DNA of 64,000 nt, from the NCBI GenBank assembly GCA_016208495.1, contig JACQXX010000127.1:1-64000 (forward strand), in the 5' to 3' direction. This document shows positions 8,784 through 15,954 of the stretch, one piece after another (within the stretch, counting starts at the first letter, position 1; each line of letters opens with the position of its first letter). This stretch comes from Acidobacteriota bacterium (GTDB lineage Bacteria; Acidobacteriota; Blastocatellia; Chloracidobacteriales; Chloracidobacteriaceae). The notes under the pieces were generated by a model, which saw nothing but the letters and a program-made list of their open reading frames with translations, made no database searches and was not told the DNA's origin. The position numbers were made by a program, and so were the translations under genes.

Positions 8784-9023
8784 ATGCCAGTTAAGAGTTG
8801 AAAAAATTGTTCGTTGAAAACAAAGGGCTTATCAAAATCTCAAATTTCAGACGTTCAATCTGCTGTCTGTAAGTTGTTGATTTTGAAATCTCAATTTCAA
8901 CCCTTCATTCGCATCAGTGGGGAATGACCCGAATTCCCAGGGCTCGAAGACTCGCCCTGGGCTACGAGCCGGCACCCAGTTCCTGGGCTAAGAACCAAAA
9001 CGGCTTCAACTCTTAACTGGCAT
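8784..9023. mobile_element. 240-bp MITE with perfect 19-bp inverted repeats
   Basis: ATGCCAGTTAAGAGTTGAA at 8784-8802 and its exact reverse complement at 9005-9023 bound an AT-rich then palindromic interior. CAGTA occurs directly on both sides (8779-8783 and 9024-9028), as a 5-bp target duplication would. Removing the element and one CAGTA restores CAGTCGTCAGTAGTTCAC, the dispersed repeat seen elsewhere in the window. There is no coding capacity, so any movement would need a transposase in trans. Confidence 0.85.
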
Positions 9024-9130
9024 CAGTAGTTCACGAAGAGATCGTGGGGAAATCCAGTGGTTTAACCTGCGAAACACATGCCAGCCAATGGCCCAAGTGG
9101 AGTTTTGGAAGTCTCATGTGCATCAAGGGA

Positions 9131-9262
9131 AGGATTTGAGGCCCGAAGGGTCGTTGTTTAATAGCCGTGGTGCGAAGCCCACGGTTATAACCAGATCAAG
9201 GTCCCAGCCCGCCACGGGCGTCGTAAAATGATCAAAACCACAGGCTATTTTCCTTATCCTGG
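9131..9262 (-). repeat. Palindromic dispersed element, copy 2 (degenerate)
   Basis: On the minus strand it repeats the blocks of 320-473 in the same order: CCAGGATAAGGAAA, ACGCCCGTGGCGGGCT, ACCGTGGGCTTCGCACCACG and CGACCCTTCGGGCCT. The terminal inverted repeats have diverged. An open frame running through its right edge (9228-9494) is not regarded as a gene. Confidence 0.6.
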
Positions 9263-9417
9263 TGCGCCTGCAGGACAGATTAAGGTTTGGATTGAGCATC
9301 CTGAGGTTGCTGTGTTGAGTAAGCCGCTTCCACTGGTTGCCTTGCTGGTTGGGGCTGGATTATGTTGCGCCGTTTCATGCCAGGCCGCTCACAAAATTGA
9401 AAAGAACCTCTACCTGT

Positions 9418-9531
9418 TATACCATTTTGGAATGAAGCGGTCGTATCAGAAAACAGTCAAGCTATTCATTCAAATAAACTTAGTGAACTACTGACTACTG
9501 ACTACTGACTACTGACTACAAACTGGTATTA
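9418..9531 (+). repeat. ATACCA-ended dispersed element with GACTACT repeats
   Basis: Runs from ATACCATTTTGGAATGAAGC to GACTACAAACTGGTAT, with imperfect inverted ends and about five ACTGACT repeats. It is nearly identical to the copy at 40633-40734. It ends 15 bases before the start codon of the DinB gene. Confidence 0.75.
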
Positions 9532-9546
9532 TTTCGGAGACACCTT

Positions 9547-10077
9547 ATGACCGACCTTCGCTATCCGGTGGGAAAATTCCCGTTTGAACGCAACGATTAC
9601 TCTGACGCCGACCGGGAGGCTGCGATAGAAGACATTGCCAGCCTGCCGCAAAAGCTCCGCGACGCTGTGGCGGGTTTAACTGATGAGCAGCTTGATACGC
9701 CCTATCGCCCTGACGGCTGGACAATCCGGCAGGTGATCCATCACGTGGCTGATAGTCATGTCAACAGCTACATCCGATTCAAACTCGCGCTCACCGAACA
9801 TGAGCCGACGATCAAGCCTTATGCCGAAGCACTCTGGGCCGAGTTTCCAGATGGGAAAAGCTTCCCGGTGGAAATTTCACTCCAACTGCTCGACGCACTG
9901 CATGCGCGACTGGTCAACCTGCTGAAAACCCGATCCCCCGAAGACTTTGACCGAACCCTGCTGCATCCTGAAATGGGCCCGTTGAACCTTCATAAAATGA
10001 CGGCTTTGTATGGCTGGCACAGCCGCCACCATCTGGCACATATCACTTCGCTCAAAGAACGCCTGGGCTGGCAGTAG
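9547..10077 (+). CDS. DinB/YfiT family putative metal-dependent protein
   Basis: A 176-residue four-helix protein of the YfiT (BstA-like) branch of the DinB superfamily, which contains thiol transferases and metal-dependent hydrolases. The expected metal ligands are visible: a His in IRQVIHHVADSH (65/66) and the HxxxH pair His161/His165 in HSRHHLAHI. The length matches YfiT. GGAG in TTCGGAGACACCTT precedes the ATG. It is monocistronic, closed by a strong hairpin. The thiol or substrate used cannot be deduced. Confidence 0.85.
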   Translation: MTDLRYPVGKFPFERNDYSDADREAAIEDIASLPQKLRDAVAGLTDEQLDTPYRPDGWTIRQVIHHVADSHVNSYIRFKLALTEHEPTIKPYAEALWAEFPDGKSFPVEISLQLLDALHARLVNLLKTRSPEDFDRTLLHPEMGPLNLHKMTALYGWHSRHHLAHITSLKERLGWQ

Positions 10078-10137
10078 GAAGGATGAAGGATGAAATATGA
10101 AGATCTATAGCCCTTCATATTTCATCCTTCATCCTTC
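10078..10137 (+). terminator. Perfect 24-bp hairpin after the DinB gene
   Basis: Arms at 10078-10101 and 10114-10137 are exact inverted copies built from repeats of GAAGGAT/ATCCTTC, with a 12-base loop. It starts directly after the stop codon. It probably ends or stabilises the transcript, and its arms belong to the tandem-repeat hairpin class seen throughout the window. Confidence 0.65.
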
Positions 10138-10213
10138 ATAATTCCAGTCTCCGTCGCACACATTTCAGATTGTCCATTTCATAGAATTCACTACAAGAAG
10201 AGAGGGAAAGCCA

Positions 10214-12640
10214 TTGCGTTTTGAAAACAACACACCGTATCGTCATCTTCGCCAATGGTTGGGGTTCGGACTGGCCGGCTTGATGTTGCTTCCGCTGACA
10301 CCAGTCCCAGCCTTTGCGCAAAAGGAAAAGGAAACTGCCTCCAAACCAGCCTTTGCATTGACGATTGACAACATCATGCGCGGACCGGAACTGGTGGGAA
10401 CGACACCAACCCAGGTTCGCTGGTCGCGTGACAGCCAGAATGTCTATTTCAGTTGGAAAGAACCTGGTGAACCGCGAGAAAAAGACCCGGATACCTTTGT
10501 GGTCAATCGGGATGGAAGCAATCTGCAACGAATGAGCGAAGTTGATGTCAAAAATGCACCGCCCATCACGGCAGACCTTTCGAAGAATAAAGAGTTTTCT
10601 GTTTTTGATCGCTATGGCGACCTGTTCCTCTACAACCACCTCAATGGCCGGTCAACACAATTGACCAAAACCACTGAACCTGAATCAAATCCACACTTTA
10701 CGGTTGATCAAAAGCACATTTTCTTTACCCGGGACGGCAATCTCTTTTTGCTTTCGCTTGAAAGTGGCACCCTCCAGCAGCTTTCGAATTTTCGTTCCAG
10801 GCCCGGTCCCGATGAAAAGGAAAAAGGGACGGACAGCCAGGAATTTCTGAAGCAGGAAGAAAAAACGCTGCTGGAAATAGTCCGGCAACGAGCCAAAAAA
10901 CGTGAAGAACGCGAAGCCAAAGCCAAAGAACGGCTTCCGCTCAAGCCGTTTACCATTCCAGGCAATCTTTCACTGCAAAGCCTCGAACTCACTCCAGACC
11001 AAAAATACATCCTGGCGAGTTTTACCGAAGAACCTTCGCGGTCCAAAATTGCCAATGTTCCATTTTTTGTAACCGAGTCGGCTTATACGGAGCTGGCGCC
11101 AACCCGGAACAATGTCGGCGACCTTCAAACCCGCTACAAAATGGCCGTGGTGACACTGGCCACTGGCGATGTGAAGTTTGTCGAGCACGGTTTAAAAACC
11201 ACCAAAAAGCCAAAACCCGAAGCCGGAAAAGAGCCTGCCGGTGAACCGCAAACCATTGATCGTGATGTGTATTACGGTTCTGTATTTTGGTCCGAAGATG
11301 GATCAAAAGCTGCGTTGCAATTGCGGGCGTTTGACAACAAAGACCAGTGGGTGACGACGCTGGACCCGGCAACCGCCAAAATCAATATTCTCCACACAAT
11401 CCACGACGATGCCTGGGTGGATGGCCCAGGAGTATCAACCCTTGGCTGGCTCCCTGACAATCAGAACTTGTACTTTGAATGGGAACGCGACGGTTATGCC
11501 CATCTCTACACGATTCCAGCCGCTGGCGGACAACCCAAACAATTGACCAGCGGCCAGTTTGAAGTGGATAACGTCCAGATTTCGGAAGACAAAACTAGGT
11601 GGTATTTCACTTCAAATGAAGTTCATCCTGGGGAAATCCATTTTTATTCGATGCCGCTCGAAGGTGGCACCCGGACCAAACTTTCCACTCTGCCTGGATC
11701 AAATCTGGCATCGGTTTCACCAGACGGCACGATGCTGGCGCTGATTCGGTCCTATACCAACCGCCCACCGGAAGTATATCTCCAACCAAATCAGGCTGGC
11801 GCTGAAGCCAAACAAGTGACCACTTCGCCAACGGCTGAATGGCTTGCCTATCCCTGGATTGATCCACCGATTGTAACATTTCAAGCCCGGGACCGAGCCA
11901 CGGTGTATGCCCGTTTGTACAAACCGAAAACCGCCGTCAAAGGTGGCCCGGCAGTGATTTTCGTCCACGGGGCCGGGTATTTGCAGAACGCCCACAAATA
12001 CTGGTCATATTACTATCGTGAATTTATGTTCCATCATTTGTTGATGGAAAAAGGATACACGGTACTTGATGTTGATTATCGTGCCTCGGCTGGGTACGGA
12101 CGTGACTGGCGCACCGGCATCTATCGGCATATGGGTGGAAAAGACCTTGATGATCAGGTGGATGCGGCCCGCTGGCTTGTTTCTGCCCACGGCGTGGATG
12201 CCAAGCGAATCGGTATCTATGGCGGAAGTTACGGCGGATTTATTACGTTGATGGCACTCTTTACCCAGCCGGACGTGTTTGCCTCAGGTGCGGCGTTGCG
12301 TCCGGTGACGGACTGGGCGCATTACAATCACGAATACACGTCAAACATTCTCAATTCACCCCAGGATGACCCCGAAGCCTATCGCCGGAGTTCTCCGATT
12401 TACTTCGCTGAAGGCTTGAAAGGACATTTGCTCATTTGCCATGGCATGGTGGATCTGAATGTGCATTTTCAGGATTCGGTCCGACTCGCCCAACGGCTGA
12501 TCGAATTGCGGAAAGAAAACTGGGAACTGGCTGTCTACCCGGTCGAAGACCACAGCTTTGTCGAAAGCACAAGCTGGGCTGACGAATACAAACGGATTTT
12601 GAAGCTTTTTGAACAGACGTTGAAACCAGCCAGGAAGTGA
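10214..12640 (+). CDS. Secreted S9 family prolyl oligopeptidase / dipeptidyl-peptidase-like
   Basis: An 808-residue serine peptidase exported to the periplasm. A signal peptide ends near AFA-Q (about 35); a beta-propeller with WD40-like/PD40 blades spans about 45-570; the alpha/beta hydrolase domain follows. The triad is readable: Ser672 in GGSYGG, Asp747 in HGMVDLNVHF and His780 in VEDHSF. A charged insertion (about 195-245, rich in Lys, Arg and Glu) interrupts the propeller. The start is a TTG preceded by AGAGGGAAAG; no upstream ATG fits better. It stands alone between hairpin-type repeats. The substrate is probably peptides; exact specificity is unknown. Confidence 0.88.
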   Translation: MRFENNTPYRHLRQWLGFGLAGLMLLPLTPVPAFAQKEKETASKPAFALTIDNIMRGPELVGTTPTQVRWSRDSQNVYFSWKEPGEPREKDPDTFVVNRDGSNLQRMSEVDVKNAPPITADLSKNKEFSVFDRYGDLFLYNHLNGRSTQLTKTTEPESNPHFTVDQKHIFFTRDGNLFLLSLESGTLQQLSNFRSRPGPDEKEKGTDSQEFLKQEEKTLLEIVRQRAKKREEREAKAKERLPLKPFTIPGNLSLQSLELTPDQKYILASFTEEPSRSKIANVPFFVTESAYTELAPTRNNVGDLQTRYKMAVVTLATGDVKFVEHGLKTTKKPKPEAGKEPAGEPQTIDRDVYYGSVFWSEDGSKAALQLRAFDNKDQWVTTLDPATAKINILHTIHDDAWVDGPGVSTLGWLPDNQNLYFEWERDGYAHLYTIPAAGGQPKQLTSGQFEVDNVQISEDKTRWYFTSNEVHPGEIHFYSMPLEGGTRTKLSTLPGSNLASVSPDGTMLALIRSYTNRPPEVYLQPNQAGAEAKQVTTSPTAEWLAYPWIDPPIVTFQARDRATVYARLYKPKTAVKGGPAVIFVHGAGYLQNAHKYWSYYYREFMFHHLLMEKGYTVLDVDYRASAGYGRDWRTGIYRHMGGKDLDDQVDAARWLVSAHGVDAKRIGIYGGSYGGFITLMALFTQPDVFASGAALRPVTDWAHYNHEYTSNILNSPQDDPEAYRRSSPIYFAEGLKGHLLICHGMVDLNVHFQDSVRLAQRLIELRKENWELAVYPVEDHSFVESTSWADEYKRILKLFEQTLKPARK

Positions 12641-12661
12641 AAACTTTAGGCTGAAAGGATT

Positions 12662-12966
12662 GCTTTCACGTGTCGGTTTTTGGTTTTGCACCGCGAAGCG
12701 TTGCGGTTCGGATAGCCGGTCGGTTGGCCGCTTTGGGCCTACCACCGGACCTAAAGGCCACCTCCTTGTCACTCCCCGCTTCGCCCGCGCCCCGCTGGGG
12801 CGCGGGCGAAGCGGGGAGAAATGGAGAGAACGAACCTTTTCCCGGTGGTAGCTCCCAAAACCTCGCAACCAACCGGCTATCCGAACTGCAGCCTTTCAGG
12901 ATGCTCAATCCAATTGTCAATCTGTCCTTCCCCCTGGAAGGAAATTAAAAACCTACGCGTGAAAGC
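12662..12966. repeat. 305-bp long imperfect palindrome with GC-rich core hairpin
   Basis: Outer ends GCTTTCACGTGTCGGTTTTT (12662-12681) and AAAAACCTACGCGTGAAAGC (12947-12966) are inverted copies with two mismatches. Further inverted blocks carry GTTCGGATAGCCGGT. The centre is a perfect 21-bp hairpin (12773-12793 / 12797-12817) with a 3-base loop. The segment GGCCGCTTTGGGCCTACCAC also occurs, slightly changed, in the element at 18631-19001. Open frames inside it are symmetry artefacts. Confidence 0.8.
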
Positions 12967-13081
12967 CGAGGGCTTGGGGCTGAAGAAAACGGGCTGCAGA
13001 CATTGGGTTAAAGAACTGGTTTTATTTCATCCTTCATCCTTCATCCCTCATCCCTTCGATTGCCCTGAGCCCTGGTTCGGT

Positions 13082-14344
13082 TCACATATTTCGAATTGCC
13101 ACCACCGGGTCCATTTTGGCGGCTCGAACTGCCGGGTACATTCCGGCAATCAGTCCCACCGTGGCCGAAGTTCCAAATCCAGCCAGAATCGCCCAAAGTG
13201 GAACCGCCACCGGAAAGCTGATTACCAGACGAATGATCAAGGCAATACCAAGCCCAACCACAATTCCGATGATGCCGCCAAACGTCGTCAAAATCACCGA
13301 TTCAATCAAAAATTGAGTCAAAATATCTCGTTTGCGAGCGCCAATCGCACGCCGAACGCCAATTTCGGCTGTTCGTTCAGTGACTGAAACCAGCATGATA
13401 TTCATCACGCCGACGCCTCCGACCAGAAGTCCGGCCAGTGCAACCGGCACCACGATCAAGGCCAGCCCGGCTAAAATTTGATTGACGGCATCAAAGACCT
13501 GTTCGGCCCGATTGACGCCGAAATTGTTTGGGGCTTCGGTGGAGACTTTCCGGCGGATGCGAAGGGTTGCGGTGACATGGTCAGTAACTTCGTCAACTTT
13601 GCCAGTCGGGGCCCGAACCACAATCACGACGCCTTCGATATTCGGGTATTGTTTGGCAACCGTTTCAAATGGCGCGTAGACGATTCGTTCGTCGAGTTCG
13701 TCGCTGCCAATCACTCCCTGACCTGCCGCCGAGGCCAGCACACCGATGACCCGATACAGGCTACCGTCAATTTTCACTTCTTCACCTATCGGATCCAGGG
13801 TATCAAACAACTGGCGGGCAATCCCTGAGCCAATCACCACCACCTGTGACCGGTTTCGACGCTCGGTCTCAGTAAAAAAGCGTCCATTTTCAATATTGAC
13901 TGAAACCAGATCCGGGAAATTATCCCACACACCCAACACCAGCGGGTTGATTGCTTCGCGGCCACGGGCAGTCATAGTGGGCTTATCCGCTGTCGGTCCG
14001 TAACTCCCGCGAATTTTCTGTGGTGAAACACCCAGCGGAGAATCCAACGCCACTACGGCCAGAGCATCCTCATAGGTCAAGTCTTTGCGCTGGCGTTCTT
14101 CCGGCGTTGGGGAGCGAAATGAAGGGCCAATTTTTTCTTCTTTGGTGAAATAAATCACATTTGGCGCGCTGCGTTCGCTAATGGCGGCAATTCGAGCCGA
14201 AAGCCCGGTCAACACCGCACCAACCATCACCACGACCGTCACACCAATGATGACGCCCAGCAGTGTCAAGGCTGACCGCAGTTTATTGGCCCGCAACGAT
14301 TCCAGAACCGTAATGAAAATGTCTTTTAGAAGTTGGTGACGCAT
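13082..14344 (-). CDS. MacB/FtsX-type ABC transporter permease
   Basis: A 420-residue inner-membrane permease: one N-terminal helix (about 22-45), a periplasmic MacB-PCD-like domain (about 50-260), then three helices and the FtsX core with ISERSAP and the VTERTAEIGVRRAIGARKRD segment before helix 3. It pairs with the permease gene upstream, which has the same layout. No ATPase gene lies beside them, so one must be supplied from elsewhere. The start codon abuts a 90-bp array of GGGTTCG heptamers and has no Shine-Dalgarno sequence, so translation may depend on coupling or on a leaderless message. Substrate unknown. Confidence 0.85.
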   Translation of the reverse strand: MRHQLLKDIFITVLESLRANKLRSALTLLGVIIGVTVVVMVGAVLTGLSARIAAISERSAPNVIYFTKEEKIGPSFRSPTPEERQRKDLTYEDALAVVALDSPLGVSPQKIRGSYGPTADKPTMTARGREAINPLVLGVWDNFPDLVSVNIENGRFFTETERRNRSQVVVIGSGIARQLFDTLDPIGEEVKIDGSLYRVIGVLASAAGQGVIGSDELDERIVYAPFETVAKQYPNIEGVVIVVRAPTGKVDEVTDHVTATLRIRRKVSTEAPNNFGVNRAEQVFDAVNQILAGLALIVVPVALAGLLVGGVGVMNIMLVSVTERTAEIGVRRAIGARKRDILTQFLIESVILTTFGGIIGIVVGLGIALIIRLVISFPVAVPLWAILAGFGTSATVGLIAGMYPAVRAAKMDPVVAIRNM

Positions 14345-14480
14345 GTTCGGGGTTCGGGGTTCGGGGTTCGGGGTTCGGGGTTCGGGGTTCGGGGTTCGGG
14401 GTTCGGGGTTCGGGGTTCGGGGTTCGGGGTTCGGGGGGGCAGAATTTCGAAGACCCTGAACCCTGAACCCCGAACCCTGA
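14345..14480. repeat. Heptamer array and palindromic element (copy D)
   Basis: About thirteen consecutive GGTTCGG heptamers (14345-14437) are followed by a short core with AATTTCGAAG and by CCCTGAACCCTGAACCCCG. It fills the spacer between two permease genes and is the longest perfect heptamer run in the window. Confidence 0.9.
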
Positions 14481-14488
14481 CTCCTAAC

Positions 14489-15778
14489 TCACTCTGTTCT
14501 CAAAGCTTCAATCGGGTCAAGTTTGGCAGCTCTCCGAGCGGGAACAACGCCGAAGACAATACCGACCAGCAGGGATTGCGCCAGCGAAGCGCCCAGCGCC
14601 CAGAGCGGAAGTCGAAGCGGTAACGCCGTGAGTTTGACAACCGTCCAGATTAAACCAGCCGCCAACCCAATTCCGACAACTCCTCCAAAGCTGGTCAGCA
14701 GCACTGATTCAGTTAAAAACTGGATCAGAATATCTTTCTTACTGGCACCAAGCGCCATGCGAATACCGATTTCGCGGGTTCGTTCGGTGACAGAAGCCAG
14801 CATCATGTTCATCACCACGATTCCACCAACCACAAGGGCAATGGTAGTGAGTGGATATAAAACAGCGGCGACAATCCCGGTGATTTGGCCGGCAAAGGCT
14901 TCGATACTTTTCGCGGTTGTAACGCTAAAGTCATTTTCTTCAGAGGGTTGAAGCCGCCGCACCTGACGCATGCCAAATTCGACCTGTTCGACCAGTTCAG
15001 CAGTTGAGAGTTCATATTCCGGCTTCGCTTTGGCAAGGATGGCAATCGAACGCGAACGCGCACCAAAAGCTTTGGCGTACGTTCCCAGCGGCACCTGAAC
15101 AAATCCATCCTGTGAAGCTCCGATTGACGACCCACGTGGAGCATAGACGCCAACCACTTCATATTGATTGGTGCCAAGTTTGATCAGCTTGCCGACGGGA
15201 ATGTCAGTTGGGAACAGATACTCAGCCACGTCCGAGCCAATGACACACACTGCCCGCCGATATTGATCATCAAGCGGTGTTAATTCACGGCCCCATTGCA
15301 ATTTCAAAGCACTGAGTGCCGTGATATTTGGTGTAACCCCTTGAAACACAATGCCATCCAGTGACCGATTCCCGTTTTGAACCGGCAGTGAAGCATCCAC
15401 CTGACCACCGATGTCGAGGCGTTTTCCTAACCGTTCGCGGAGCCGGGATAACTGTTCGATGGTGATATCAGGACGTTTGGCGCGGGCTTCGACAAATGCC
15501 TGGCCGTCACCTTGAAAGTCTTGAAAAGCAGCTTTCTCAATTCGAACAATCCCTGGCCCCAATCCAGCCGCCGTGTCGGCAATAAATCGTTGCGCGCCTT
15601 CCAGCAAAGCAGCCACCAGCGTGACAACCGCGATTCCAATCACGACCCCAATAATGGTCAATCCTGAACGAAGGCGATTGGAAAGCACCGCATCGAGAGC
15701 AATTCGCAACCCTTCAACCCAGCTTTGAAAAAGCCGGAGTTGTGAGCGAATCAGTTTGGTTTGTGAAAGTCGGTTCAT
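14489..15778 (-). CDS. MacB/FtsX-type ABC transporter permease
   Basis: A 429-residue permease with the same architecture as its downstream neighbour: N-terminal helix (about 36-62), extracytoplasmic domain, FtsX helices (about 305-420) and the SVTERTREIGIRMALGASKKD segment. The two proteins probably form a heterodimeric MacB-like exporter or lipoprotein/envelope stress machine. It starts with MNRLSQTKLIRSQ and is divergent from the DUF3160 gene. The ATPase partner is not in the window. Confidence 0.85.
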   Translation of the reverse strand: MNRLSQTKLIRSQLRLFQSWVEGLRIALDAVLSNRLRSGLTIIGVVIGIAVVTLVAALLEGAQRFIADTAAGLGPGIVRIEKAAFQDFQGDGQAFVEARAKRPDITIEQLSRLRERLGKRLDIGGQVDASLPVQNGNRSLDGIVFQGVTPNITALSALKLQWGRELTPLDDQYRRAVCVIGSDVAEYLFPTDIPVGKLIKLGTNQYEVVGVYAPRGSSIGASQDGFVQVPLGTYAKAFGARSRSIAILAKAKPEYELSTAELVEQVEFGMRQVRRLQPSEENDFSVTTAKSIEAFAGQITGIVAAVLYPLTTIALVVGGIVVMNMMLASVTERTREIGIRMALGASKKDILIQFLTESVLLTSFGGVVGIGLAAGLIWTVVKLTALPLRLPLWALGASLAQSLLVGIVFGVVPARRAAKLDPIEALRTE

Positions 15779-15954
15779 TCAAATGAGCGCACGCTTGAAA
15801 GTTGGGGGCAACAGATTTTTACGCTTGTTGATCGGGGCTCGTGCTATGCTTGGGATTCTGTTTCTACCGCTCTTTCTCGATCAGGTCGAGGGAGTTTCGC
15901 TTATTTCTTCCTTTCGTGGACATCGGCGAATTCTATTCAACTGGAGGTAATTCT

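Noticed and set aside
9228-9494. Small gene of 88 codons
   Set aside because: It runs from one dispersed repeat into another, has no ribosome site and encodes no recognisable protein.
12660-12948. Overlapping open frames on both strands of the long palindrome
   Set aside because: They mirror each other because the DNA is an inverted repeat and start inside it.
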